Assembly (NCBI GenBank): GCA_965207755.1
Contig: OZ242297.1
Coordinates: forward strand, 1,178,001 to 1,242,000
DNA: 64,000 bases
Reading direction: 5' to 3'
Source of the DNA: Aldehydirespirator sp028819505
Lineage (GTDB): Bacteria > Actinomycetota > Acidimicrobiia > Acidimicrobiales > Aldehydirespiratoraceae
Both the position numbers and the translations under genes were made by a program. Below, in pieces: positions 8,876-19,008 of this stretch. The first letter of the stretch is position 1. Each line of letters opens with the position of its first letter. The notes beneath the pieces are model-generated. The model was not told the DNA's origin. It saw nothing but the letters and a program-made list of their open reading frames with translations, and did not search any database.

Positions 8876-9691
8876 TCAGTCCTCGAAGACTGGGGGGCGC
8901 TTCTCGCAGCGGGCTAGGACGGCCTCCTCGAAGTTGCGGGTGGTCATGCGGACCAGCAGCTGGGCGTTCATCTCCGAGCGCATGTGGGCCGCGTAGCTCG
9001 ATGCCTCCAGCCCGGCCCACAGCATCCTCTTGGTGAGTTCGATACCGGGCCGGCTCAACGCCGCGATGCGGGCATCGATCTCGTAGCAACGTTCCAGCAG
9101 GTCGGAAGGCGCCACCGTCTCGCTCACCAGGCCGATGCGGGCCGCTTCGCCTGCATCGACATCGCGGCCGGTCAGCATGATCTCGAAGGCCCGAGACGAT
9201 CCGATCGCCCTCGGCAGGGTGAAGCTGAGGCCCAGCTCGGACGCGGTGAGGCCGTTGTTGATGCCCGCGGCCCGGAAGTACGCGTCGGTCGACGCGATGC
9301 GGATGTCGCACGCCAGGGCCAGGCACATCCCTCCGCCGATGGCCGCTCCGTTGATGGCCGCGATCACCGGCTGGTGGAGGTCCCCGACCAGCTCGATCAC
9401 CTCGCGGAGGCGGTCGGCGGCCCTGTGGGCGATGGTCGCCCTGGTGAGGCCCTCGATGTAGGGAACCCGGCCCGCGCTCACCATGTCGGCACCGGAGCAG
9501 AACCCGTGGCCGGCGCCGGTGATCACCACGACCCGAACGTCGTTGTCGTTGTTGAGGCCGCGCAGCGCATCGGCCAGTGGGATCATGTCGTCGAAGGCCA
9601 TGGTGTTCATGTGCTCGGGCCGGTTGAGGGTGACCAGCGCGATGTTGGGCCGGGGATGACCGATCAGTACGAAGTCATCGGGTGACGGCAT
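8876..9691 (-). CDS. Enoyl-CoA hydratase/isomerase family protein
   Basis: 271 residues, ATG at 9691 (MPSPDDFVLIGHP). Crotonase-fold enzyme acting on acyl-CoA thioesters. The two oxyanion-hole segments are AGHGFCSGADM (about residue 60) and NGAAIGGGMCLALACDIRIAS (about 113), both well conserved. In the usual catalytic-Glu region the sequence reads NNGLTASELGLSFTLPR, so hydratase rather than another crotonase activity is plausible but not certain. A longer open frame extends to 10066 but runs antisense over the acyltransferase and SDR relic, so it is not used. Converges with mutA. Confidence 0.9.
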   Translation of the reverse strand: MPSPDDFVLIGHPRPNIALVTLNRPEHMNTMAFDDMIPLADALRGLNNDNDVRVVVITGAGHGFCSGADMVSAGRVPYIEGLTRATIAHRAADRLREVIELVGDLHQPVIAAINGAAIGGGMCLALACDIRIASTDAYFRAAGINNGLTASELGLSFTLPRAIGSSRAFEIMLTGRDVDAGEAARIGLVSETVAPSDLLERCYEIDARIAALSRPGIELTKRMLWAGLEASSYAAHMRSEMNAQLLVRMTTRNFEEAVLARCEKRPPVFED

Positions 9692-9753
9692 GGGGCGACG
9701 GCACCAGCCGGTGCCCCGACGGCCGGGTGCCCGCCCCAACCTCGACCGGAGGC

Positions 9754-9867
9754 TCAGTCGCCGGGGTCGGGCCTCCGGGCCGCACCGTTGATTTGGCCGC
9801 CGCCGTCCACGAACAGGGTGCTGCCGGTCACGTACCGGCTGGGGGAGTTGGTAGACAATCGGCACGA
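9754..9867 (-). pseudogene. C-terminal relic of an SDR oxidoreductase gene
   Basis: On the minus strand the last ~38 codons before the stop at 9754 read as an SDR C-terminus: LSTNSPSRYVTGSTLFVDGG followed by QING and a short tail. The canonical SDR ending (YVTGxxLxVDGG) is intact, but upstream the frame runs into non-SDR sequence antisense to the start of the acyltransferase gene. It lies between the enoyl-CoA hydratase and the acyltransferase, so a deletion probably removed the rest of the SDR. Too short to act as an enzyme. Confidence 0.7.
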
Positions 9868-9880
9868 CATCCCCCAGCTG

Positions 9881-10564
9881 ATGAGGAGTCCGGTGGAGGA
9901 CCTGCAGCAGAGAGCCCAGCGCATCGCGGCCAAACGCAGCTCCATGTGGGTGTACCGCTCGGTGCGTCGCACCATCATGACGGTGCTGTACCCCTACTTC
10001 CGGGTGAAGCGCCGCGGCCAGGAGCACCTCGACATCTCCGGTCCGGTGATCGTGGCGCCGGTGCATCGGTCCAACCTCGACACTCCGCTGCTGTCCGGAA
10101 TGAGTCGCCGCCGCCTGCGGGCACTGTCCAAGGAGTCGCTGTTCTCCAACAAGTACTTCGGGGCGTTCCTGGCCGCGCTGGGAGCGTTCCCTGTGCGGCG
10201 GGGCGCGGCCGACCGGGAGGCGATGCGGGAAGCGGTCAAGATGTTGGAGGCGGGTGAGCAGATCGTGGTGTTCCCCGAGGGGGGCCGCCAGACCGGGCCC
10301 CGGGTGGAGTCCGTGTTCGACGGCATGAGCTACCTCGCGTCCCGCACCGGCGCCGTCATCGTTCCGGTCGGAATCGCCGGCACCGAGGCGGCCATGGCCA
10401 CCGGCACCCGCCTGCCGCGGCCGGTGCGGGTCGCCATGGTGGCCGGCCCCCCGATCCGGCCGCCCGAGGGCCGGATGACCCGCCCGCAGATGAGCCGCTT
10501 CTCCGAGGAAGTCCGCCAGCGCCTGCAGGAGGTATTCGACGAGGCCCAGTCCCTGACCGGCTGA
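9881..10564 (+). CDS. 1-acyl-sn-glycerol-3-phosphate acyltransferase (PlsC-like)
   Basis: 227 residues from ATG 9881 (MRSPVEDLQQRAQ). Transfers an acyl group to lysophosphatidate or a related acceptor at the membrane. The HX4D motif is present as HRSNLD near residue 65, followed by FPVRRGAADREA and the FPEGGRQTGP block, all hallmarks of the LPLAT/PlsC family; a GTEAAMATG.RLPRP segment gives the last family block. The upstream start (9788) would overlap the SDR relic and adds unrelated residues. Single gene with its own short leader; no operon partner is evident. Confidence 0.9.
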   Translation: MRSPVEDLQQRAQRIAAKRSSMWVYRSVRRTIMTVLYPYFRVKRRGQEHLDISGPVIVAPVHRSNLDTPLLSGMSRRRLRALSKESLFSNKYFGAFLAALGAFPVRRGAADREAMREAVKMLEAGEQIVVFPEGGRQTGPRVESVFDGMSYLASRTGAVIVPVGIAGTEAAMATGTRLPRPVRVAMVAGPPIRPPEGRMTRPQMSRFSEEVRQRLQEVFDEAQSLTG

Positions 10565-10712
10565 GTCCGCCCAGCGCGACGCCGTTCGGAGGTCCTATTC
10601 CCAACACTTGCGCGTGCAGCGGAGTACACCCAGGCGCGGGGAGCCGTTCGGGGTGAAGCCCGCGGGTAGCCTTGAACGTGCCTGCCCGCCGGGTCGAGGG
10701 CTGGAGGATGCC

Positions 10713-12533
10713 ATGCCGTTCCACGACGACGAGATCAGGCAGCGGCTGAGGTTGGGCGAGGACAGCTACTGGGAGTTCAAGGGAATCGAGTTCTCCGGCG
10801 ACCGTCCCCGGCGCCCCAGGCGGGACGACCTGGCCGACGAGCTGGCGGCCTTCGCCAACACCGGCGGCGGCGTGATGCTGTGCGGCGTCACCGACGGCGG
10901 CGAGGTTCAGGGAATGACGCGCCGTCAAGTCGATGAGTTGGAGGCTCTGCTGGTCAACGTGTGCCGTGACTCGATCAGCCCGCCGGTGACGCCCACCGTG
11001 GAGCGGCGGGAGCTCGACGGCGGGATGCTCCTGCTGGTGAAGGTGGCCGAGGGCGATGCCCAGCACGACAGTCCCGGCGGCAGCTTCCATCGAGTTGGCA
11101 GCTCCAAGCGCCGCATGACCCCCGACGAGCGCCTCAGGCTCGCCCAGCGCCGCGGCCAGGCGCGGTTCCTGTGGTTCGACAAGCAGCCCGTGCCGGGCAC
11201 CGGCTTCGAGAGTTTGGCGGAGAAGCTGTGGAGGCCCCTCCTCGGGGGTCCCGGCACCGCCGATCCTCGGCTGGGACTCGAGAAGATGGGGTTGCTCGGA
11301 CTTGACGACGCGGGAGTGACCCGGGCCACGGCCGCCGGTGTGTTGCTGTGCTCCGAGTCCCCACAGGACTGGCTGCCGAGTGCATGTATCACAGCCACGG
11401 CGTACGTCGGCGCCGATCGTGGGTCCGGTCAGATCGACTCACAGACGATCTCTGGGCCGCTGAACCACCAGATCAGGGATGCGGCAGCCTTCGTGGCCAG
11501 AAACACGCGGGTGTCCGCGGTCAAGGCACCGGGCCGGGTGGACTTCCCCCAGTACAGCGACCGGGCGGTCTTCGAGGCGGTCGTCAACGCGGTCGCTCAC
11601 CGTGACTACTCCATCAGCGGCAGCCGCACACGCCTGTCGATGTTCGCTGATCGGTTGGAGATCCAGTCGCCCGGCGGACTGCCCAACAATCTGACGGTGG
11701 AGAGCATCGGACTTCGTCAATCGACGCGCAACGAGGTCTTGGTCTCAGTGCTCGGCCGGATGCGGGTCGGCGAGACGAAGGGCGCCCATGACCGCGAGTT
11801 CTTCATGGAGCGGCGGGGCGACGGCGTGCCGATCATTCTGTCGGCGACGGAGGAGCTCGGCGCGGACCAGCCTCGCTACGAAGTCATCGACGGGTCCGAA
11901 GTGCGGCTCACGATCCCGGCCGCGCCTCAAGCCCACAGTCCTGGCGACGCCGTGGTGACTGTGTTCGCCGGCAACGAGCCGCTGGCCGGAGTCGACGTAG
12001 CGGCTCTGTTCCCGAACAAGACCTACGTCACGGCCGCAACTGGCGCGCTCGGCGAGGCTGTCCTCGGATTGCACTCAGCCAGCCTGCCGATGACCGTGTT
12101 CGCCGCGGCTCCGGGCTGGTCGGCCAGCCTCGTCTCGGGCTGGCGTCCCGAAATGTCGAAGCTGGGTTTGAGCATGCGGGCGCTTCCGGCCGGCGGCTCC
12201 GCCATCTTCTTGGAGGGCTCGGGCGAGGTGCCGGGAATCGTGGGTCGGCTGAATCCGGTGCGTGACAACCTCGACCGCACCTACCTGTACACGTCGAATA
12301 TCTCGGTCAACGAGGGGAGTCCTCAGCCGGTGCCCTTCGTGCTCGGTGAGAAGCTGCGGCTCGTAGACGCTCACGGCACGCGCGCCGGCATTCGCATCAT
12401 CGACATCGTGGGGGCGTCGGCTCTCGTGGAGTACCAAGGGGAGGCCGCCGGACGCGGCGGCGCGTCGCCGGACGCTTCGGATCCAGGCCGACGCGACCAC
12501 GGGCGCAGTTCGCCGCTCACTGATTCCGGGTAG
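10713..12533 (+). CDS. AlbA_2/Schlafen-type ATP-binding protein with C-terminal Ig-like extension
   Basis: 606 residues from ATG 10713. The AlbA_2 (Schlafen-like) domain fills residues ~10-130: EDSYWEFKG, DDLADELAAFANTGGGVMLCGVTD. A GHKL-ATPase-type segment follows at ~280-340 (FEAVVNAVAHRDYS, SMFADRLEIQSPGGLP). From ~410 the chain changes to a carboxypeptidase-regulatory/Ig-like beta domain (VVTVFAGNEPLAGVDVAALFPN, TAATGALGEAVLGL) and then an unassigned ~100-residue tail. Such proteins are often annotated as transcriptional regulators or appear near defence loci; no function is proven. It converges on an adenine methylase gene. Confidence 0.75.
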   Translation: MPFHDDEIRQRLRLGEDSYWEFKGIEFSGDRPRRPRRDDLADELAAFANTGGGVMLCGVTDGGEVQGMTRRQVDELEALLVNVCRDSISPPVTPTVERRELDGGMLLLVKVAEGDAQHDSPGGSFHRVGSSKRRMTPDERLRLAQRRGQARFLWFDKQPVPGTGFESLAEKLWRPLLGGPGTADPRLGLEKMGLLGLDDAGVTRATAAGVLLCSESPQDWLPSACITATAYVGADRGSGQIDSQTISGPLNHQIRDAAAFVARNTRVSAVKAPGRVDFPQYSDRAVFEAVVNAVAHRDYSISGSRTRLSMFADRLEIQSPGGLPNNLTVESIGLRQSTRNEVLVSVLGRMRVGETKGAHDREFFMERRGDGVPIILSATEELGADQPRYEVIDGSEVRLTIPAAPQAHSPGDAVVTVFAGNEPLAGVDVAALFPNKTYVTAATGALGEAVLGLHSASLPMTVFAAAPGWSASLVSGWRPEMSKLGLSMRALPAGGSAIFLEGSGEVPGIVGRLNPVRDNLDRTYLYTSNISVNEGSPQPVPFVLGEKLRLVDAHGTRAGIRIIDIVGASALVEYQGEAAGRGGASPDASDPGRRDHGRSSPLTDSG

Positions 12534-12843
12534 CGCCCAGCGGCGAGAGATTGCTTCTGAGAGTCTCCTCGAAATCCTCGCGCGATCCCGTCGTAGCGGC
12601 TTGTAGACGCCGATTGGAGTCCTCTGCGCGTGTGTACTTCTGGATGGAGCACACGCCACCGCGCTTCGAGCAGGGCGGTGCAGAGGATTGGACCGGACAG
12701 GGAGGGGCATCTTCGCTGGTTTCCCGCAAGGCGGGTCGGGCGTGCTCGACTCGCTCCGCCGCGTTGAGCGACATTCGAGAGCGCCCGAACCACTCGGCGA
12801 TGCCGAACCGGGTCGCTGTGTCGTCGGGCGACGGTGCTGGTAC
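12534..12843. other. 310-bp convergent intergenic region; possible relic ORF on minus strand
   Basis: The region separates the 3' ends of the AlbA-type gene and the D12 methylase gene. The minus strand holds an 85-codon ORF (12774 to 12517, starting MSLNAAERVEHARP, ending SPLGATRNQ) that follows the methylase in the same direction and overlaps the AlbA gene end by 17 bases. Its codon pattern is not convincing. Its position would suit the remains of a restriction endonuclease gene paired with the methylase, but no motif supports that. No terminator hairpin is evident. Confidence 0.3.
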
Positions 12844-13758
12844 CTATTCGAAGAGGGCGTGCCTGCTGATCACGAGTTCTGAGACCCTGTCGTGGTGCGT
12901 GTTCTTCATTACCACCTCCACGGCACGGAAACCGAACTCTCCGACGAGGTCAACGATCTGTGGGGCACGGTCGTAGGTCATCAAGAACTCGATCTGGGAC
13001 TCAGCGAGAGTCTTGAACAACGACCGATGGTCGAGAGCGTGGTGCGCGTAGAGGCGGCTTCCGGCCCGCTTGCCGCCCGCGGTGTAGGGAGGATCGACGA
13101 AGGCGACCGCGCCAGGCAGATCGGCGACGGTCTGCAGCAGAGCCAGTCCGTCGCCCTCACAGAAGCTGATCCGCTCCGAGTGCGCCTCAATGTCCCGGAG
13201 GCGCCTGACTAGCGTCTCCGGGTACCAGCGCGAGGCCACACCCTTGTTGTTCTCGCCTGATCTCGCCAGCGCCGCGCCAGCTGCCAGAATGCCGCCGCGG
13301 CGCGTGCGGTTCAGCACCAGCGTCCGGAAGCCGTGGGCCAGCAAGTCCCGCGGAGGCGTGTCCGCGAGATCGAACACGTTGGCCCGGGTGGGCTCGAACT
13401 GGCAGACGAGCTCGCGCAGCCCAGGTCCGTGCCGCAGCGCCGCGTGCCAGAACGAGGCAACATCGTGATCGATCTCTGCCATGAGGCATCGTTCGGCCAA
13501 GCCCTCGAAAGCGGCCGTTAGAGCGACGATTGCGCCGCCGCAGAAGGGCTCGACCAGCAGCTTGGGTCGCGGCTGCATGGGCTCCAGCCAGGCGCGTACA
13601 TGAGGGATCAGCCACGTCTTGCCACCTGGGTAGCGCAGTGGCGAGCGCTGCGGGACCGTCGCCACGTTCACCGCCGGTATCGACGACACCGGGAGAGCCG
13701 CTCGGTCGAACCCGTCCCACGCGATGTCGGCACCGCTCTCGGCAGTTGTCGTTAGCAT
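12844..13758 (-). CDS. D12-class N6-adenine DNA methyltransferase (Dam-like)
   Basis: 304 residues from ATG 13758; an alternative ATG at 13923 adds 55 low-complexity residues. The enzyme methylates adenine in duplex DNA. Motif X LRYPGGKTWL is at 41-50, motif I EPFCGGAIVAL at 70-80, and motif IV DPPYTAGGKRAG at 222-233, in the alpha-class (Dam/DpnM) order. The surrounding 815-codon open frame is mostly antisense to icd and is not coding. There is no recognisable endonuclease partner, so it is an orphan methylase or the remnant of a restriction system. Confidence 0.88.
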   Translation of the reverse strand: MLTTTAESGADIAWDGFDRAALPVSSIPAVNVATVPQRSPLRYPGGKTWLIPHVRAWLEPMQPRPKLLVEPFCGGAIVALTAAFEGLAERCLMAEIDHDVASFWHAALRHGPGLRELVCQFEPTRANVFDLADTPPRDLLAHGFRTLVLNRTRRGGILAAGAALARSGENNKGVASRWYPETLVRRLRDIEAHSERISFCEGDGLALLQTVADLPGAVAFVDPPYTAGGKRAGSRLYAHHALDHRSLFKTLAESQIEFLMTYDRAPQIVDLVGEFGFRAVEVVMKNTHHDRVSELVISRHALFE

Positions 13759-14049
13759 TGGCGCGTCCGCCTTTGGTCCCTTGCCGCTGCGGCTACTGTC
13801 ACACGTATTGGCAGCCGCGGCGTTACTGGCGGCGGACGACCATCGCCGCGCCACCGTGCTGCTGCCTCCGGGGTCGCTGTCAGCCGCAGCCCGCCGCCTT
13901 GGATCGAACAGACGTTCGCTCATCACGGGGACGGTAGAGGCGGGGTGTGACAACTGAGCAGCGTCCCGACATCGGCAATCGGTCGGCCAAGAGTGCAGGC
14001 ATCGAGTGCGGCAACGGCGCTGCTGAAGGGGCGGGTAGCCTCGGTATAC

Positions 14050-15246
<1,197 letters not shown>

Positions 15247-15257
15247 CCGACTTGCCG

Positions 15258-15305
15258 GGAATTGGCAGCGTTTTGCGCGGTATGCGTGCATTCTGCTGCC
15301 AGTTC
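15258..15305 (+). repeat. Single class 1 GAATTGGCAGC hairpin after icd
   Basis: This is one copy of the 897-1091 core, with one loop change (TGCTCGG to TGCGCGG). The arms GAATTGGCAGC and GCTGCCAGTTC are unchanged and keep the same G-U wobble in a plus-strand transcript. It lies between the icd stop (15246) and the ABC exporter start (15320/15323), so it forms nearly the whole spacer. A 3'-end or terminator-like role for icd mRNA fits the position; there is no U-tract. Confidence 0.85.
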
Positions 15306-15319
15306 CGCTCCCTGGGGGC

Positions 15320-17077
15320 GTGATGAGCCCCTACCGCGACGGCATCGCCCGCCGGGGCTACCGGCTGATCATGCGGTCGGTGCGGGCCCACCCGATCCCG
15401 CACGCGGTGGCCCTCATCGGCGCGCTCGGGTTCGTCGCCGCCACGGTGGGAACCGCCTGGCTGCTGGGCTGGATCACCGACCACGTGATCATCGCTGACG
15501 AAGCCGAGCGCACCCGCCCGGCGGTGGCCGCGATCCTGGTGATCGGGGTCTCGGTGGCCAGCGGGGTGTCGGTGCTGATGCGCCGCTGGTTCTTGGCCAT
15601 GGCCGAGCTGCGAACCCAGCGCGACTGGCGGCGGGCCCTGCTGCACCGCTACATCGACCTGCCCATGGACTTCCACCGCGAGCGCGACCCGGGCGAGCTG
15701 CTCGCCCATGCCGACTCCGACGTCAACACGGCCACCATGGTGCTCAAGCCGCTGGCCTTCGCGGTCAGCGTGGTGGTCCTCGTGGCGGTCACGATGGTCG
15801 CCCTGTTCGCCGCCCACCCGCTGCTGGCGCTGATCGCCGCGGTCGTGTTCCCGGCGCTGGCGGTGATCAGCCGGGTCTACACGCGCATGGTCGAGGCGCC
15901 TTCGGCCGAGGTGCAGCGGCGGGTCGGCGAGGTGTCGGAGGTGGCCCACGAGAGCTTCGACGGGGCCGTGGTGGTGAAGACTCTCGGCCGGGAGCCCATG
16001 GAGGTGGAGCGGATGCGGGCCGCGTCGGCGCGGCTCCGCGACGAGCGCATCCGGGTCGGTCGGATGCGGGCCGGCTTCGAGCCCTCCATAGACGCCCTGC
16101 CCACGGTGGGCGCCATCGTCCTGCTGCTGGTCGGCGCCTGGCTGGTGGGGCGGGGCTCGGCCACGCCCGGCGACCTGGTGCTGGCCGCGACCCTGTTCTC
16201 GCTGCTCGCCCTGCCGCTGTTCATCGTCGGGTTCTTCCTGGAGGAGATGCCCCGTTCGGTGGTGTCGCTGGAGCGAGTGGACCGGGTGCTGGACCGGCCT
16301 CTCGAGCCGTCAGCCGAGCCTGAGGGCAACGGCCCGGTGCTCCCTCCGGGTCCGCTCGGGCTGCAGGTTGACGACCTCGCGGTCCGCTACGGATCGCGGC
16401 CCGTCCTCGACGGGTTGTCGCTGGCCGTCAACCCGGGCGAGACCGTGGCGCTGGTGGGCGCAACCGGCTCGGGCAAGTCGACGCTGATCGAGACCGTGGC
16501 CGGGCTCAACTCCGTGGCCGGCGGCTCCATACACCTCTCGGGCGCGGCTCTGCAGGACGTTCCGTCCGAAGAGCTCCACAATGCGGTAGCGCTGGTGTTC
16601 CAGGATGCGTTCCTGTTCGCCGATTCGGTCACCGAGAACGTCGGCTTGCAGCGGGGACGCTCACCGGCCGACGTGTCCGCCGCGCTGGACTCGGCGGCTG
16701 CCGGCGCCTTCGTGGACGCACTGCCCGACGGTGGCGCCACCGTGGTGGGGGAACGGGGCGTGACCCTCTCCGGTGGCCAGCGGCAGCGGGTGGCGCTGGC
16801 CCGCGCCCTCGTCCGCTCGCCGCGGCTGCTCATGCTCGACGACGCCACCAGCGCGGTCGACCCCGTCGTGGAGGGTGAGATCCTCGCCAACCTGCGCCGC
16901 GACCTCGACACCACGATGCTGGTGGTGGCGCACCGGATCTCCACGATCGAGCTCGCCGACCGGGTCGCGTACCTGGCCGGCGGCAGGATCGTTGCCACCG
17001 GCACCCACGAGGAGCTGCTGGACATCGACGACTACCGGTCGCTGGTGTCGGCCTACGAGCAGGCCGAAGTCCCGTGA
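15320..17077 (+). CDS. ABC exporter half-transporter, subunit 1 (degenerate Walker B)
   Basis: 585 residues from GTG 15320 (ATG 15323 equally possible). Type IV (multidrug/lipid-type) exporter: an N-terminal six-helix membrane domain (to ~330), then the ATPase domain with Walker A GATGSGKST (~385), signature LSGGQRQRVALARA (~485), Walker B LLMLDDATSAVD and switch His VVAHR. The residue after the Walker B Asp is Asp, not the catalytic Glu. The stop overlaps the next start by GTGA, so the two subunits are translationally coupled and should form a heterodimer. Substrate unknown. Confidence 0.93.
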   Translation: MMSPYRDGIARRGYRLIMRSVRAHPIPHAVALIGALGFVAATVGTAWLLGWITDHVIIADEAERTRPAVAAILVIGVSVASGVSVLMRRWFLAMAELRTQRDWRRALLHRYIDLPMDFHRERDPGELLAHADSDVNTATMVLKPLAFAVSVVVLVAVTMVALFAAHPLLALIAAVVFPALAVISRVYTRMVEAPSAEVQRRVGEVSEVAHESFDGAVVVKTLGREPMEVERMRAASARLRDERIRVGRMRAGFEPSIDALPTVGAIVLLLVGAWLVGRGSATPGDLVLAATLFSLLALPLFIVGFFLEEMPRSVVSLERVDRVLDRPLEPSAEPEGNGPVLPPGPLGLQVDDLAVRYGSRPVLDGLSLAVNPGETVALVGATGSGKSTLIETVAGLNSVAGGSIHLSGAALQDVPSEELHNAVALVFQDAFLFADSVTENVGLQRGRSPADVSAALDSAAAGAFVDALPDGGATVVGERGVTLSGGQRQRVALARALVRSPRLLMLDDATSAVDPVVEGEILANLRRDLDTTMLVVAHRISTIELADRVAYLAGGRIVATGTHEELLDIDDYRSLVSAYEQAEVP

Positions 17078-18978
17078 GCGACACACCGGAGGCCGAGGTC
17101 CGGGCCCGGCCGGGCAGTGAACCCGTCGGCGGTGGCACCGACCCACAGCGAGCAGGGATCGGTGAGACGCCGAGCAAGTCGGCCGGGGAGGAGGTCAAGG
17201 CACTCCGAGTGCTGCGCCGCGGCTTCGCCATGAGCCCCGAATTGCGTCGAGGACTCCCGGTGGTCGCCGCGGTGGGGATGTTCGCCGCGGTCGGACGGCT
17301 GATCGTGCCGGTCATGGTGCAGCTCGTCCTCGACCACGGCGTGATCGGCCCCGACGGCTACCGGCCCGGTGTGGTGTGGGCTCTGTCGATGTCCGCACTC
17401 GGCGCGGTTCTGGTGGTGGCCGCGGCCAGCCGCTTCGCCCTGATCCGGCTGGTGCGCATGGCCGAGTCGGTGCTGCTCGGCCTGAGGGTCAGGGCGTTCG
17501 AGCACATCCACCGGCTGAGCCTGGCCACGCACACCGAGACGCGCCGGGGGGTGCTGGTGGCCCGGGTGACGAGCGACATCGAGGCCATGGCCATCTTCAT
17601 GCAGTGGGGCGCCATGTCCTGGACCATCAACCCGGTACTGATTGTGGCGACGCTGGCAGTGATGCTGTTCTACAGCTGGCAGCTCACGCTGCTGGTGCTG
17701 GTTCTGCACCTGCTGCTCCTGCCGTTCATGCGCTGGGTGCAGCGCCGCCAGATCGCGGCCCACTCCCGGGTGCGCGACCGGGTGGCCGACACCATGGGCC
17801 ACGCCAGCGAGACGGTGTCGGCCGCGGCGGTGATACGGGCATACGGGTACCGCGGCGCCGTCCGGGCCCGCCTCGACCGCGCCGTGGACCGCCAGTACGC
17901 GGCCCAGATGTCGGCATTCAAGTGGTGGGCCTTCCTGATGCCGACGGTCGATCTGGTGTCGTCGGTGGCGCTGGCTGCGGCCCTCGTCGTCGGGGTGACG
18001 TGGAGCGACGAGTTGGGCATCGGTGCCGGGGGCCTGGTGGCCTTCGTGTTCCTTGTGCGGCTCTTGATGAGGCCGATCTCGGAGATCGGTGAGGTGTTCG
18101 ACACCACCCAGTCCGCGCTGGCGGCATGGTGGAAGGTCCTGGGAGTGCTCGACACGCCCGTCGAGGTGGTCGAGCCGGAGCCCGCTGAGGCAGAGGAACT
18201 GCCTTCGGGTCCACTGCCCGTGGAAGTGCGGGGCGTGAGTTTCTCGTACCGCGCCGACGAGCCCGTGCTGCGGGGGATCGACGTGCGCATACCGCCCGAC
18301 ACCAATGCGGCCGTGGTCGGCGAGACCGGCTCGGGCAAGACGACCTTCGCCCGTCTTCTGGCCCGCCTGGCCGACCCCGCGACGGGCGAAGTCGTGGTGG
18401 GCGGTGTGGACCTCCGCGCCGTGGCCCCCGAGGCTCGCCGCCGGAGTATCAGGATGGTTCCCCAGGACGGCTTCCTGTTCGCGGCCACCATCGAGGACAA
18501 CATCCGCTACGGCCGGCCCGGCGCCAACGCAGCCGACGCGGCCGCGGCCATCGACGAGCTCGGGCTGCGGGGCTGGGTCGAGGGGCTCCCGGCCGGGATG
18601 CGGACTCCGGTGGGACAGCGAGGCGGGCGGCTGTCGGTGGGCGAGCGCCAGCTGGTGGCGCTGGCCCGGGCCCAGGTCGCCGATCCGGGCCTGCTGATCC
18701 TGGACGAGGCCACCTCCGCGGTGGATCCCGAGACCGAGGAGGCTCTGGCCGCGGCCATGGCCCGTCTGGCGGTCGGTCGCACGACGGTGTCGGTGGCCCA
18801 CCGCCTGAGCACCGCCGAGCGCGCCGACCTGGTGCTGGTGTTCGACGACGGCCGCATTGTCGAGCAGGGCGCCCACCGCGATCTGGTCGCTGCGGGCGGC
18901 GTGTACGCCCGGCTGCACCGGTCCTGGGTGGGCAACACCCGCCAGACGGCGGCCGGGGCGGGCGCTCAACCCCGCTGA
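17074..18978 (+). CDS. ABC exporter half-transporter, subunit 2 (degenerate signature)
   Basis: 634 residues from GTG 17074. A ~45-residue hydrophilic N-terminal tail precedes six membrane helices and the ATPase domain: Walker A GETGSGKTT (~413), signature LSVGERQLVALARA instead of LSGGQ, Walker B LLILDEATSAVD with the catalytic Glu, and the switch His in VAHRLS. Paired with subunit 1, its intact Walker site faces the intact LSGGQ of subunit 1, and the two defects fall together in the other site. That is the known asymmetric arrangement of heterodimeric exporters. Confidence 0.93.
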   Translation: MSDTPEAEVRARPGSEPVGGGTDPQRAGIGETPSKSAGEEVKALRVLRRGFAMSPELRRGLPVVAAVGMFAAVGRLIVPVMVQLVLDHGVIGPDGYRPGVVWALSMSALGAVLVVAAASRFALIRLVRMAESVLLGLRVRAFEHIHRLSLATHTETRRGVLVARVTSDIEAMAIFMQWGAMSWTINPVLIVATLAVMLFYSWQLTLLVLVLHLLLLPFMRWVQRRQIAAHSRVRDRVADTMGHASETVSAAAVIRAYGYRGAVRARLDRAVDRQYAAQMSAFKWWAFLMPTVDLVSSVALAAALVVGVTWSDELGIGAGGLVAFVFLVRLLMRPISEIGEVFDTTQSALAAWWKVLGVLDTPVEVVEPEPAEAEELPSGPLPVEVRGVSFSYRADEPVLRGIDVRIPPDTNAAVVGETGSGKTTFARLLARLADPATGEVVVGGVDLRAVAPEARRRSIRMVPQDGFLFAATIEDNIRYGRPGANAADAAAAIDELGLRGWVEGLPAGMRTPVGQRGGRLSVGERQLVALARAQVADPGLLILDEATSAVDPETEEALAAAMARLAVGRTTVSVAHRLSTAERADLVLVFDDGRIVEQGAHRDLVAAGGVYARLHRSWVGNTRQTAAGAGAQPR

Positions 18979-19008
18979 GGGCGTCCCGCACCGGCTACGG
19001 TGCCCGCC

